A stretch of 64,000 nt of DNA from Bacillota bacterium (GTDB lineage: Bacteria; Bacillota; Bacilli; Paenibacillales; Paenibacillaceae): positions 124,001 through 188,000 of the forward strand of contig JAEWPC010000049.1 of assembly GCA_023460795.1 (NCBI GenBank), written 5' to 3'. Shown here in pieces: positions 1 to 8,836 of the stretch. Each line of letters opens with the position of its first letter. Position 1 is the first letter of the stretch. A model generated the notes under the pieces. That model made no database searches. It saw nothing but the letters and a program-made list of their open reading frames with translations, and had not been told where the DNA came from. A program made the position numbers and the translations under genes.

Positions 1-1
1 A

Positions 2-823
2 ACGATCTTCTTCATGCTTACGGCATGCGGGGCCGAGAAGGAAGCGGACAAGTCCCCGGCTGCCGCCGCGCTGGCAGAGGGACAAGCCGCAGCGGTGCAG
101 ATGACGAAGTATGCGTTCGAGATGCAGATGGACCAGAAGCTGAGCGGTACGCCGGAGACGACCGCAGACGTGAAGGTCGACATGCAAGGGCTTGTCGAAC
201 GCGAGCCGCTGAAGCTGGATCAGACGGTCAATACGACGATCGACGGAGATACGTCCGTCGTCCGGGCGGTTATCGTGCCGGAAGGATATTACCTCTATTC
301 GCCGGAATACGAGGAGTGGAGCAAGCTGTCGGCAGGAACCGCGGAGGAGAACAAGGCGACTTTGTCCGATTATCAGATCGATCCGGGTAAAGCGGTGGGG
401 GCGATCGCAGGGTTGTCCGAATTCGCCAAGCTGGAGGACAGCAATCGTACGCAACTCGTCCGTTATGAAGGAACCGGTACGGAGGCGAACGTCTACGCGA
501 TTAAGCTTCTGGAAAGCACGATGGGCTTGTCGGCCATGGATGAACGGGTGCAGAAGAGCCTGAAGATCAACAAGCTTCGCGTAGAGCTGACGCTCGATGC
601 CCAGCAACATTGGCCGTTGTCGTACGCGATAGACAGCGATCTGTCGCTGGAGCTGGAAGCGGGGAAGCCGACGACCGTGCAGACGAAGTTGTCCGGCTCG
701 TACAGCGACGTGAATCAATCGCGCGCCGTCGTGTTGCCCGACGAGGCCAAAGGCGCGCTTAGCCCCGAAGAGATCGACGAACAGCTCGGGGATGACCCGC
801 TGAATCTCAAAGAAGGCGAATGA
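2..823 (+). CDS. Secreted lipoprotein, 5' end cut off by the window (DUF6612-like)
   Basis: The reading frame is already open at the window edge, so the true start lies upstream; 273 residues are visible. The visible N-terminus is hydrophobic and runs into a lipobox (Leu-Thr-Ala-Cys, Cys at visible residue 9), followed by a charged, Ala/Lys/Glu-rich linker, which indicates a lipid-anchored extracellular protein. The mature part is rich in beta-strand-like segments and resembles the LolA/LppX-like DUF6612 lipoproteins common in Paenibacillaceae; that family match is from memory of the sequence style and no function is known for it. It ends 135 bases before ychF, which has its own promoter, so the two are probably separate transcription units. 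Confidence 0.7.
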   Translation, partial: TIFFMLTACGAEKEADKSPAAAALAEGQAAAVQMTKYAFEMQMDQKLSGTPETTADVKVDMQGLVEREPLKLDQTVNTTIDGDTSVVRAVIVPEGYYLYSPEYEEWSKLSAGTAEENKATLSDYQIDPGKAVGAIAGLSEFAKLEDSNRTQLVRYEGTGTEANVYAIKLLESTMGLSAMDERVQKSLKINKLRVELTLDAQQHWPLSYAIDSDLSLELEAGKPTTVQTKLSGSYSDVNQSRAVVLPDEAKGALSPEEIDEQLGDDPLNLKEGE

Positions 824-849
824 CGGCGCTCGGTTCGGGGCGCCATCTG

Positions 850-878
850 TGGACGTTACGCCGCCGTTCTTGTATAAT
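850..878 (+). promoter_or_regulatory. Probable sigma-A promoter for ychF
   Basis: TGGACG at 850-855, a 17-base spacer, and a perfect TATAAT at 873-878. It lies in the gap before ychF and about 80 bases upstream of its start codon. Confidence 0.7.
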
Positions 879-958
879 GGCGTGAGAATTGAACAGCTTG
901 ACGAGCTTGGCGCCGGTGTGAAGCGCGAGGGTCGCAAGATATCAGGAGTGTTAGTGGA

Positions 959-2059
959 ATGGCATTGTCGTGCGGAATCGTCGGGCTTCCCAACGTCGGG
1001 AAGTCGACCTTATTTAATGCAATTACTCAGGCGGGCGCGGAATCCGCGAACTATCCGTTCTGTACGATCGACCCGAACGTCGGCGTCGTGGAAGTTCCGG
1101 ACGAACGGCTGCAGAAGCTTGCGGAGATCGTTAACCCGAACCGGATCGTACCGACGGCGTACGAATTCGTAGACATCGCGGGCCTCGTCAAGGGCGCGAG
1201 CCGCGGCGAAGGTCTCGGCAATAAGTTTCTTGCGAACATCCGAGAGGTGGACGCGATCGTTCACGTCGTTCGCTGCTTCCAAGACGAGAATATTACGCAC
1301 GTCTCGGGCAAGATCGATCCGATCAACGATATCGAGGTCATTAACCTCGAGCTCATCTTGACCGATATCGATTCCGTCGACAAGCGGATCGAGCGCACCC
1401 GCAAGAACCTGAAGGGCGGCGACAAGAAAGTCGCGCAGGAGCTGGAAGTGCTCGAGCGGATTCACGCCACGCTGCACAACGAGAAGCCGGCGAGAAGCGT
1501 CGAGCTGACGCCGGAAGAGAGAGTGCTCGTCCGCGACATGCATCTTCTTACGATGAAGCCGGTGCTTTACGCGTGCAACGTCAGCGAGTCCGAGGCGGCG
1601 AACGCCGACAGTAATCCGTACGTGCAGAAGGTGCGCGAATTCGCGGCCTCCGAGGGCTCCGAAGTGGTGCATATCAGCGCGAAGGTGGAATCCGAGATCG
1701 CCGAGCTCGAGGGCGAAGACAAGGAAATGTTCTTCGAGGAGCTTGGATTGACGGAGTCGGGACTTGACCGGCTTATTCGCGCCTCCTACAAGCTGCTAGG
1801 ACTGTACACGTATTTCACCGCCGGCGTCCAAGAGGTTCGCGCGTGGACGATCCGCAAAGGAATGAAAGCTCCGCAAGCGGCGGGCGTCATCCACTCCGAC
1901 TTCGAGCGCGGCTTCATTCGGGCGGAATGCGTGTCCTACGAAGATCTGATCAGCTCCGGCTCGATGAAAGCAGCCAAGGAGAAGGGCCTCGTTCGTCTCG
2001 AGGGCAAAGAGTACGTCGTGAACGACGGGGACGTCATGCATTTCTTGTTCAACGTTTAA
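959..2059 (+). CDS. ychF: Ribosome-binding ATPase YchF (Obg-family)
   Basis: 366 residues, the normal family length. YchF is a cytoplasmic P-loop protein of the Obg group that binds the ribosome and prefers ATP to GTP. The P-loop GLPNVGKST is at residues 9-17 and the G3 motif DIAG at 72-75. The usual GTPase specificity motif NKxD is replaced by N-V-S-E near residue 205, which is the YchF signature linked to ATP use. A helical insert follows, then a C-terminal TGS domain (about residues 280-365). The ATG at 959 is preceded by AGGAG at 944-948. A rho-independent terminator follows directly, so the gene seems to be monocistronic. Confidence 0.97.
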   Translation: MALSCGIVGLPNVGKSTLFNAITQAGAESANYPFCTIDPNVGVVEVPDERLQKLAEIVNPNRIVPTAYEFVDIAGLVKGASRGEGLGNKFLANIREVDAIVHVVRCFQDENITHVSGKIDPINDIEVINLELILTDIDSVDKRIERTRKNLKGGDKKVAQELEVLERIHATLHNEKPARSVELTPEERVLVRDMHLLTMKPVLYACNVSESEAANADSNPYVQKVREFAASEGSEVVHISAKVESEIAELEGEDKEMFFEELGLTESGLDRLIRASYKLLGLYTYFTAGVQEVRAWTIRKGMKAPQAAGVIHSDFERGFIRAECVSYEDLISSGSMKAAKEKGLVRLEGKEYVVNDGDVMHFLFNV

Positions 2060-2074
2060 TCGATAGGCGATACG

Positions 2075-2113
2075 AGCCAAGCCGGCGTAAGCGTAAAACG
2101 GCTTGGCTTTTTT
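2075..2113 (+). terminator. Rho-independent terminator after ychF
   Basis: AGCCAAGCCG (2075-2084) pairs perfectly with CGGCTTGGCT (2099-2108) and is followed by a run of T to 2113. Confidence 0.9.
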
Positions 2114-2126
2114 GTGCTCGTGCTAG

Positions 2127-2352
2127 GTCGTTCGTCGTAGCAGGTTTGTATGAAAGTTCGTACAAAAAGGCGGTTGAGGCGGTTCGTCGCGGATGTTTGT
2201 GTGAAATATCGAATAAAACGGCGAGCGAGTGGGTTCGTCGTGCTGGGCTTGTGTGAAATTTCGTACAAAGCAGCATATGAGGCGGTTCGTCGCGGATGTT
2301 TGTGTGAAATATCGTACAAGTGCGGCGGGCGAGCTGGGCTAGGTCGTTCGTC
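2127..2352. repeat. Intergenic tandem array A, about 51-bp units
   Basis: The 350-base gap between the ychF terminator and the next gene is mostly filled by four imperfect direct units plus a fifth partial one. The core TGAAA recurs at 2151, 2202, 2254 and 2305 (steps of 51, 52 and 51), and TTCGTCG recurs in each unit. Each unit contains TTTGT...ACAAA arms that can fold into a stem of about 8 pairs around an AAATAT-like loop. Short open frames cross the array on both strands but lack start signals and are judged non-coding. The remaining bases to 2450 show nothing recognisable beyond the ribosome-binding site of the next gene. Confidence 0.85.
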
Positions 2353-2468
2353 TCATTCGCAGGCGCCTCTGCAACCTTCCGCGGGCCAAGCGCGTCTGAG
2401 GGGATGTCAGGGCAAGCTAATCCTGCCCATGATAGACCGAATGGAAAGTCGAAAGGAGCAACAAGGAC

Positions 2469-3584
2469 ATGAACAAGAAAAAGGCGATCATCCTTCTCAC
2501 GGCGGTAGGTCTTCTCGGTACTTCGGCCGCAGTCGGCGCGAAAGGCTTGGTCAGCAAGGTTAACGGAATGCTGCGCGGCGACGTAGCCGTAGCGATCAAC
2601 GGAGACATGACATCCCTTCATCCCGTATACATTAACGGCAAAGCGTACTTGCCGATCCGGGAGGCGGCGCCGGTGCTCGGTTATAACCTCAACTATCAGG
2701 GGAATAAAATCGAGTTGAACGAAATCGCCGAAGAGCCGGAGGAGCAATACGCGCAGACGATGGGCGTGATCGTTGACGTACAGGAGGACAAGGACCGGTA
2801 CAGAGTAGAAGTGCTCGGCAAAGGACCTCAAAGCTGGGTTATCCTGTACGTGGACAAAGATACGAAATTGACCGGTCCGGACGGCAAAGCGATAGCGATG
2901 AAAGATCTGAAAGCCGGACAACAGGTCATCGCGCAATTCGGCCCGATGATGACGATGAGCTTCCCGCCGCAATCCCACGCGGCCACGCTGAGCGTCCAGT
3001 CGGAAGCTCTCGTGCAAGAATCGACGATTCAATCGGTAGAGCATACGGATGACGGCTGGAAGGTCAAATTCGGCGAAACGAAAGACGGCAAAGAAACGAC
3101 GACTCTCGTGCTGAACGCAGGCAAAGAGACGTCCGTCCTCGATGCGCAAGGCCAGTCGGTCGCTTGGGAAGACCTTAAGGCGGGCATGAAGGTTCGCGCG
3201 TACTATGGTCCGATCATGACGAAGAGCTTGCCGCCGCAAAGCCCGCTGCATTATCTCGTCGTGCTGGATGCCGCTCAATCCTCCGTCGCTCCAGCTACTG
3301 CGAAGGAGTTCCGCGACCTCGCATGGCCGTTAGTGTCGGACAGCGAGAAACCGCATCTGACGACAAAGCAAGACGATGCGAAGGTAGAAGCGGTTCGCGC
3401 CGCGGATGTCTCGATTCTTAGCAAGACGGATGAGCAGACGAAACGGCTTGAGGAGATCAAGGCAGCCGGAGGAGACGTCATTACGGTTACGTACACGACG
3501 GATCGCGACGAGTTGATCGGCCCCCTCGTCATGGCGTTCGATCCGGATACGAAGCAACTGCTTGGATTCTTCATCAGAAAATAA
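2469..3584 (+). CDS. Secreted protein with copper-amine-oxidase-N-like stalk domain and two repeated domains
   Basis: 371 residues with an N-terminal signal peptide (MNKKK followed by about 17 hydrophobic residues). Residues about 38-90 (INGDMTSLHPVYINGKAYLPIR region) resemble the copper amine oxidase N-terminal-like domain found in many Paenibacillus cell-wall proteins. Two repeats follow, each ending in a DLKAG...YGP-I/M-M-T-x-S-x-PPQS motif, at about residues 150-175 and 235-260. A C-terminal domain ends with a YTTDRDELIGPLV-like stretch. AAGGAG at 2453-2458 supports the ATG at 2469. I do not recognise an enzyme; an extracellular or wall-associated role is inferred from the signal peptide. 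Confidence 0.75.
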   Translation: MNKKKAIILLTAVGLLGTSAAVGAKGLVSKVNGMLRGDVAVAINGDMTSLHPVYINGKAYLPIREAAPVLGYNLNYQGNKIELNEIAEEPEEQYAQTMGVIVDVQEDKDRYRVEVLGKGPQSWVILYVDKDTKLTGPDGKAIAMKDLKAGQQVIAQFGPMMTMSFPPQSHAATLSVQSEALVQESTIQSVEHTDDGWKVKFGETKDGKETTTLVLNAGKETSVLDAQGQSVAWEDLKAGMKVRAYYGPIMTKSLPPQSPLHYLVVLDAAQSSVAPATAKEFRDLAWPLVSDSEKPHLTTKQDDAKVEAVRAADVSILSKTDEQTKRLEEIKAAGGDVITVTYTTDRDELIGPLVMAFDPDTKQLLGFFIRK

Positions 3585-3598
3585 CGATATAAGATCGC

Positions 3599-3630
3599 AG
3601 AACAGGCTCGGGCTTGCCCGGGCCTGTTCT
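3599..3630 (+). terminator. Strong hairpin after the stalk-domain gene
   Basis: A 14-base arm (3599-3612) pairs with 3617-3630 around a CTTG loop, with one G-T pair. There is no long T-run, so termination efficiency is uncertain. Confidence 0.65.
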
Positions 3631-3687
3631 ACGTGATTCGGTTATTCTCCATGACAGTCATCGCCTCGTCACGAAACCGTCAACCTG

Positions 3688-3696
3688 TGCTATACT
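3688..3696 (+). promoter_or_regulatory. Extended -10 promoter for prfA
   Basis: TGC followed by TATACT (extended -10) at 3688-3696, 41 bases before the prfA start. There is no clear -35 element, which is normal for extended -10 promoters. Confidence 0.5.
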
Positions 3697-3736
3697 AAGA
3701 TCAATCATGTTCAGATATAACGGAGGTTGAGGAGAA

Positions 3737-4816
3737 GTGCTGGACCGTCTGCAAGTGTTGGCGGATCGATATGAGAAGCTTAACGAGTTATTAAGCGATC
3801 CCGATGTGGTGAGCGATTCCACGCGCCTGAGAACCTACTCGAAAGAGCAGGCAGGCTTAGAAGAAGCTTATCGCGCATACGAAGAATATAAGCAAGTGCT
3901 AGAGCAGCTGCAGGACGCCAAGGCGATGCAGGGCGAGAAGCTGGACGACGAGATGCGCGAGATGGTGAAGCTCGAGATCGAAGAGCTGACCGCTAAGCGC
4001 GACGAGCTGGAGGAGACCATTCGCGTTCTGCTGCTGCCTAAAGATCCGAACGACGGCAAAGACGTCATCGTGGAGATTCGCGGCGCGGCAGGCGGCGAGG
4101 AAGCGAACTTGTTCGCAGCGGAGCTGTACCGGATGTACGCCAAGTATGCGGATAGCCATGGCTGGCGCACGGAAGTGCTGGAAGCGAGCGTGAGCGATCT
4201 CGGCGGCTTCAAGGAAGTGATCTTCTCGGTCAGCGGTCCGGATGCTTACCGCAAGTTGAAATACGAGAGCGGCGCCCATCGCGTGCAACGCGTGCCGGAG
4301 ACCGAGTCGGGCGGGCGTATTCATACGTCAACCTCCACGGTCGTCGTCATGCCGGAAGCGGAAGAGCTCGACATCGTCATCCACGACAAAGATATTCGCG
4401 TCGATACGTTCTGTTCGAGCGGCGCCGGCGGTCAGTCGGTTAACACGACGAAATCGGCGGTTCGCGTGACGCATATTCCGACGGGCATCGTCGCGACATG
4501 CCAAGACGGCAAATCGCAGAACGATAACAAAGACAAAGCGCTGCAAGTCCTTCGGACGCGCATATACGATATTAAGCGCCAGGAAGAAGAAGCGAAGATT
4601 TCCGGCGAACGCCGCGAGAAGATCGGCACGGGCGACCGAAGCGAACGGATCCGCACGTACAATTTCCCGCAAAGCCGGGTGACCGATCACCGAATCGGAC
4701 TGACGCTGCATAAGCTTGACTACGTCATGAACGGCGATATGGAAGAGATCGTCCAAGCGCTGACCTTGGCGGAGCAAGCGGAAATTCTAGAACGCGAGAA
4801 CATGGGTCAGGCGTAA
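3737..4816 (+). CDS. prfA: Peptide chain release factor 1
   Basis: 359 residues, full length. RF1 recognises UAA and UAG stop codons on the ribosome and triggers peptide release. The catalytic GGQ is at residues 231-233 within SSGAGGQSVNTT; the glutamine is the methylation target of PrmC, encoded next. The PETESGG stretch lies in the region that holds the RF1 stop-codon recognition loop. The start is GTG at 3737, set by GGAGGT at 3722-3727; no better ATG exists nearby. prmC follows after 24 bases, so the two are probably co-transcribed, as in B. subtilis. Confidence 0.98.
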   Translation: MLDRLQVLADRYEKLNELLSDPDVVSDSTRLRTYSKEQAGLEEAYRAYEEYKQVLEQLQDAKAMQGEKLDDEMREMVKLEIEELTAKRDELEETIRVLLLPKDPNDGKDVIVEIRGAAGGEEANLFAAELYRMYAKYADSHGWRTEVLEASVSDLGGFKEVIFSVSGPDAYRKLKYESGAHRVQRVPETESGGRIHTSTSTVVVMPEAEELDIVIHDKDIRVDTFCSSGAGGQSVNTTKSAVRVTHIPTGIVATCQDGKSQNDNKDKALQVLRTRIYDIKRQEEEAKISGERREKIGTGDRSERIRTYNFPQSRVTDHRIGLTLHKLDYVMNGDMEEIVQALTLAEQAEILERENMGQA

Positions 4817-4840
4817 AGGCTGATCTCGGAGGTATAGGCT

Positions 4841-5734
4841 GTGAGTGATCACAAGGACTGGGCAATCGGCGCCGCGCTGCGCCGGGGTGCCGACAACTTG
4901 CGGCAAGCCGGAGTAGAAGAAGCGGACGCTGACGCGGAGCTTCTTCTTCTTTATTTGCTAGGGATAAGCAAGGCGAAGCTGCTGCTGGATTGGCGGGAAG
5001 CAATGCCCGAGGATAAGCGGGCGGCGTGGGCGGAGATGCTGGCGCGCAAAGCGGCGGGGGAGCCGGCGCAATATATCGTCGGCGATCAGTACTTCTACGG
5101 GCGGCGGTTCGAGGTTTCCCCCGCGGTGCTCATCCCGCGGCCGGAGACGGAGCTGCTCGCCGAAGCGGTGCTGGAGCTCGGCGATCGGCTCTGGCCGCCC
5201 GGCTCGCCAGCGCCTACGGTACTCGATGTAGGCACCGGTAGCGGCGCTCTCTCGGTAACGCTCGCGGCTGAGCGTCCGGCGTGGCGCGTATTCGCTTCCG
5301 ACCTCTCTCCGGATGCGCTCGAGATGGCGCGGAACAACGCGACGAAGCTAGGCGTGCTAGAGCGGATGACGTTCGTGCAGGGGGACTTGCTGACGCCGTT
5401 CATGGGAGAAGGAAGCGGTTATCCGCCGATCGATATACTCGTGTCGAATCCGCCTTATATCCCGTCCGCGGACATCCCTGGCCTTCAACGCGAAGTTCGC
5501 GCCCACGAGCCGCATCTTGCGCTCGACGGAGGCACGGACGGTCTGAACCCGTATCGCGCGATGGCCAGTCAGCTGTCGTCGCTGCCCGCGTTGCCGCGGG
5601 TCGTCGCATGGGAAGTCGGAATGGGACAAGCGGAGGACGTCGCCGCGCTCCTTCGAGCAGCCGCGGCGTGGACCGACATCCGCTTCGTGAAGGACTACGC
5701 GGGCATCGATCGGCATGTCATTGCGGTTCTGTAA
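4841..5734 (+). CDS. prmC: Release factor glutamine N5-methyltransferase PrmC
   Basis: 297 residues. It transfers a methyl group from S-adenosylmethionine to the glutamine of the GGQ motif in release factors. The Rossmann motif I DVGTGSG starts at residue 129 and the catalytic NPPY is at 203-206, followed by I-P, as in the family. The N-terminal helical domain (about 1-100) is the release-factor docking part. The GTG start at 4841 is preceded by GGAGGT at 4828-4833. Its substrate gene prfA lies immediately upstream. Confidence 0.97.
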   Translation: MSDHKDWAIGAALRRGADNLRQAGVEEADADAELLLLYLLGISKAKLLLDWREAMPEDKRAAWAEMLARKAAGEPAQYIVGDQYFYGRRFEVSPAVLIPRPETELLAEAVLELGDRLWPPGSPAPTVLDVGTGSGALSVTLAAERPAWRVFASDLSPDALEMARNNATKLGVLERMTFVQGDLLTPFMGEGSGYPPIDILVSNPPYIPSADIPGLQREVRAHEPHLALDGGTDGLNPYRAMASQLSSLPALPRVVAWEVGMGQAEDVAALLRAAAAWTDIRFVKDYAGIDRHVIAVL

Positions 5735-5747
5735 CTACGATTGCATA

Positions 5748-5936
5748 GTAACTGTACAGAATACATCAACTTCAATGAAACCGATGCCAGATGAACTCGT
5801 CAACTGCATGGAGTACAGTTAGTTTGGGGTTAAGAAGGGTAAATGTTGTTATCGACGTTATCGAGATGTATTCCGTACAGTTACTGAGTAGGTTGTCATG
5901 ATTTCTGGTCGAATAACAGTATTCCATGCAGTTAAG
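5748..5936. repeat. Intergenic array B: four copies of a 15-20 base head, two in each orientation
   Basis: The gap between prmC and the convergent sugar transporter holds a head motif AACTGYAYRGARTAC: plus strand at 5750 and 5802, and inverted at 5869-5883 and 5919-5933. The outer pair 5748-5767 and 5865-5884 are inverted repeats matching at 19 of 20 bases; 5802-5816 and 5919-5933 match at 14 of 15. Steps within an orientation are 52 and 50 bases, close to arrays A, C and D. The heads contain small palindromes such as CTGTACAG. The minus-strand frame across it is open, but I treat it as non-coding. Confidence 0.75.
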
Positions 5937-5998
5937 AGGCGGGGGCGCCAAGGATGCCATGGGTGGGTGTCCGCGTGAACTTGCAATCCTCTAATCAT

Positions 5999-6044
5999 AA
6001 AAGCCGCAAGCTGTCCCCCGAATAGAGGGCGAGCTTGCGGCTTT
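5999..6044 (-). terminator. Terminator of the sugar ABC transporter operon
   Basis: AAAGCCGCAAGCT pairs with AGCTTGCGGCTTT across a loop. Read on the minus strand, the stem is followed by TTTTA. Confidence 0.8.
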
Positions 6045-6053
6045 ATCCATGTC

Positions 6054-7235
6054 TTAAGCCGTTTTCTTCCGTTGCCGGCTGTAAATATCGATGTACACGG
6101 CGAGGATGAGGATGCCGCCTTTGACGATATATTGCCAGAACGATTCCATGTTCATGACGCTCATGCCGTTGTCGAGACTCGCCATGACGAGCGCGCCGAT
6201 GACGGCGCCGACGATCGTGCCCGACCCGCCCATCAAGCTCGTTCCGCCGATGACGCAGGCCGCGATGGCGTCGAGCTCGCTGTTCTGGCCGGAGCTCATC
6301 GTCGCGGCACTCAAGCGTGCGGTGGACACTAGCGCGGAGATCGCAGCGAGCGTGTTACAGAGCACGAACACGTACAGCACGCGACGCTTGATGTTGATGC
6401 CGGACAGCCGAGCGGCTTCCGGGTTGCCGCCGATCGCGTAGATTTGGCGGCCGAACGTCGTGTTCTTGGAGATGAACGTGAAGATCAGCGCCAGTACGAC
6501 GACCATGAGGAACGGCACGGGAATGCCCTTGTAGGTGTTCATCAAGTAGACGAAGCCAAGGATGAGCGCGCCGATCAGCACCAATCGCAGCATGCTGACC
6601 GTGTTCGGTTCCACGTCGAAGCCGTAGCGGATGCGGGAGGCCCGCTTGCGCAGCGCGAGATAACCCGCGAGCAGCAATCCGACGCCGCCGATGATCCAGC
6701 CGATCAGATCGGTGGTGTATTCCTGTCCGAGCGTCCTGAGCGAAGGGGATAACGGCGCGATGGTGACGCTGCCCGTCGATCCGAACAGGATGCCCCTGAA
6801 CATGAGCATGCCGCCTAACGTCACGATGAACGCCGGCACCGCTCGATAGGCGATGATCCAGCCTTGGATGAAGCCGATCGCCGCCCCGATCGCGACGGTC
6901 GCGATAATGACCGGCACCGTGTCCCAGTCGTACCAGACGTTCAGCATCGCCGCTATGCCGCCGGTCAAGCCGACTAAGGAACCGACGGACAAATCGATGT
7001 GGCCGGCGACGATGACGAGCACCATGCCGATGGCCAGTATCGCGGTCGACGACATCTGGAGGAACAGGTTGGACAGGTTGGTCGCCGACAGAAATCTCTC
7101 TTCCAATGAGCCGAATAACGCCCAAATGATCAACAAAGCGCCGATCATCGTATAAGCGCGGACGTCCACTTTGAACCAGTTGACCTTCCTCGCGTTCGTA
7201 GACTGTCCCAGGGATAAATCGCTGCTTGATTTCAT
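6054..7235 (-). CDS. Sugar ABC transporter permease (XylH/MmsB type)
   Basis: 393 residues and highly hydrophobic, with about ten predicted membrane spans. It belongs to the BPD_transp_2 permeases of the ribose/xylose/multiple-monosaccharide class. The pattern GHIDLSVGS-LVGL near residue 70-85 and the conserved ACVIGGTSLMGGSGT loop near residue 310 are typical. The start is the ATG at 7235, preceded by GGGAGGAAAAG; its ATGA overlaps the stop codon of the ATPase gene, indicating translational coupling. The single-chain permease with a double ATPase indicates a homodimeric channel. Confidence 0.92.
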   Translation of the reverse strand: MKSSSDLSLGQSTNARKVNWFKVDVRAYTMIGALLIIWALFGSLEERFLSATNLSNLFLQMSSTAILAIGMVLVIVAGHIDLSVGSLVGLTGGIAAMLNVWYDWDTVPVIIATVAIGAAIGFIQGWIIAYRAVPAFIVTLGGMLMFRGILFGSTGSVTIAPLSPSLRTLGQEYTTDLIGWIIGGVGLLLAGYLALRKRASRIRYGFDVEPNTVSMLRLVLIGALILGFVYLMNTYKGIPVPFLMVVVLALIFTFISKNTTFGRQIYAIGGNPEAARLSGINIKRRVLYVFVLCNTLAAISALVSTARLSAATMSSGQNSELDAIAACVIGGTSLMGGSGTIVGAVIGALVMASLDNGMSVMNMESFWQYIVKGGILILAVYIDIYSRQRKKTA

Positions 7236-8755
7236 CGTTCTTTTCCTCCCGTAGCGGCGGCCATGATCAATTCTTGCGTCGCTTCTTCCGCTTTGAATTC
7301 CCCGGTGCGCTTCCCTTCGGAGATGACCATGATCCGATGGCTCATCCCGAGCAGCTCCGGCAGCTCCGACGAGACCATGATGATGGATACGCCTTGCCGG
7401 AGAAGCTCGTTCATCAGGTTGTAAATTTCGAATTTCGCGCCGATGTCGATCCCGCGCGTGGGTTCGTCCAGAATGAGGATCTTCGGAGCGGTGAGCAGCC
7501 ACTTGCCGAGCACGACTTTTTGCTGGTTGCCTCCGCTGAGCGTCCCGACGATCGTCTCGACCGAATTCGCTTTGATCCGAAGCGACCGGATGTACGAATT
7601 CCCGTTCGCTACCTCTTGGTTATGGTTAATGAACCCGGCCGACGAGATCGACTTCAGACTAGCGAGCGTCATATTGCTCTTAATGTCCATCTCGAGCACG
7701 AGCCCGTATTTTTTGCGGTCTTCCGATACTAACGCCAGTCCGGCTTTGATTGCATGCTCGGTATTCCGAATTCGAACGGGCTTGCCGTCGATCTCGACCG
7801 TGCCGGTGCTGCGTCCCGGATACGAGCCGAACAAGCTCATAACGAGCTCCGTGCGACCGGCTCCCATCATCCCGGCAATGCCGAAAATTTCGCCCTTGCG
7901 CACTTCGAACGACACGTCGTCGATCACTTTCTTGCCTGGAATATCCGGATTCATGACGGAATAGTTCTGCACCTTGAGCACGACATCGCCCGGTATCGCT
8001 TCGATGCGCGGGAATCGCTCCTTCAGTTCGCGGCCGACCATCATGGAGATCACCTGGTCCTCGGTCACTTCGGACGTCCGATACGTACCGACCGTCATTC
8101 CGTCCCGAAGCACCGTAATCGAATCCGCGATGTCGAACACTTCGTTCAGCTTGTGCGAGATATAGATGCAAGTCACGCCGCGTTCCTTGAACTCGCGAAG
8201 AATGCCGAGCAAGATGTCTACTTCCTGTTCCGTAAGCGCGGCGGTCGGTTCGTCGAGAATCAATATTTTCGCGTTCTTCGAAAGCGCTTTCGCGATTTCC
8301 ACTTGCTGCTGCTTGCCGATGCCGAGGCTCCCCGTCGGCTGCTCCGCGTTGACGTCGGTGAGGCCGACTTCCTTAAGCCATCTTTCGCTTTCCTTGTAAA
8401 GCCGCTCCCAGTCGAGGATGCCGAACTTGCTAGGCTCCTTGCCCAAGAACAGATTTTCTCCGATCGACAGGTTCTTCGCCAGCGCCAGCTCCTGATAAAT
8501 AATCGCGATGCCGGCTTCTTCCGCTTCCTTGATCCGGTGAAAATGCTTCGCCTGCCCGTCGATCAATATTTCGCCGTCGAACGTCCCCGTCGGGTAAAGA
8601 CCGCTAAGCACCTTCATCAAAGTCGACTTGCCCGCTCCGTTCTCCCCACACAGCGCATGAACCTCGCCCTTGCGCACGGTGAATGTGACGTCGTTCAGCG
8701 CTTTGACGCCCGGGAACTCCTTCGTGATGTTCCTCATCTCTAACGCGGCCGTCAT
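7232..8755 (-). CDS. Sugar ABC transporter double ATPase (XylG/MmsA type)
   Basis: 507 residues made of two fused ATP-binding domains. The first has the Walker A GENGAGKST near residue 40 and the Walker B LILDEPTAAL. Its signature motif is the divergent LGIGKQQQ, whereas the second domain has a canonical LSGGNQQK but a degenerate Walker A (GMMGAGRTE). This asymmetry is normal for RbsA/XylG/MglA proteins. The ATG at 8755 is chosen because GAGGTGAGG lies just upstream; the longer frame to 8830 has no such site. It sits between the binding-protein and permease genes. Confidence 0.94.
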   Translation of the reverse strand: MTAALEMRNITKEFPGVKALNDVTFTVRKGEVHALCGENGAGKSTLMKVLSGLYPTGTFDGEILIDGQAKHFHRIKEAEEAGIAIIYQELALAKNLSIGENLFLGKEPSKFGILDWERLYKESERWLKEVGLTDVNAEQPTGSLGIGKQQQVEIAKALSKNAKILILDEPTAALTEQEVDILLGILREFKERGVTCIYISHKLNEVFDIADSITVLRDGMTVGTYRTSEVTEDQVISMMVGRELKERFPRIEAIPGDVVLKVQNYSVMNPDIPGKKVIDDVSFEVRKGEIFGIAGMMGAGRTELVMSLFGSYPGRSTGTVEIDGKPVRIRNTEHAIKAGLALVSEDRKKYGLVLEMDIKSNMTLASLKSISSAGFINHNQEVANGNSYIRSLRIKANSVETIVGTLSGGNQQKVVLGKWLLTAPKILILDEPTRGIDIGAKFEIYNLMNELLRQGVSIIMVSSELPELLGMSHRIMVISEGKRTGEFKAEEATQELIMAAATGGKER

Positions 8756-8780
8756 CTTCCTCACCTCTCGATGGCGAAAG

Positions 8781-8817
8781 GGGAAGCGGCGTGAAATTGG
8801 GATTTCACTCGCTTCCC
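8781..8817 (-). promoter_or_regulatory. Intercistronic hairpin between binding protein and ATPase genes
   Basis: GGGAAGC...GTGAAAT pairs with ATTTCAC...GCTTCCC around a 4-base loop, with no T-run on the minus strand. Such a structure fits an mRNA-stabilising or partial-termination element that keeps binding protein in excess of the transporter. That role is inferred. Confidence 0.6.
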
Positions 8818-8836
8818 CGCGCTCGCTCAATCATGC

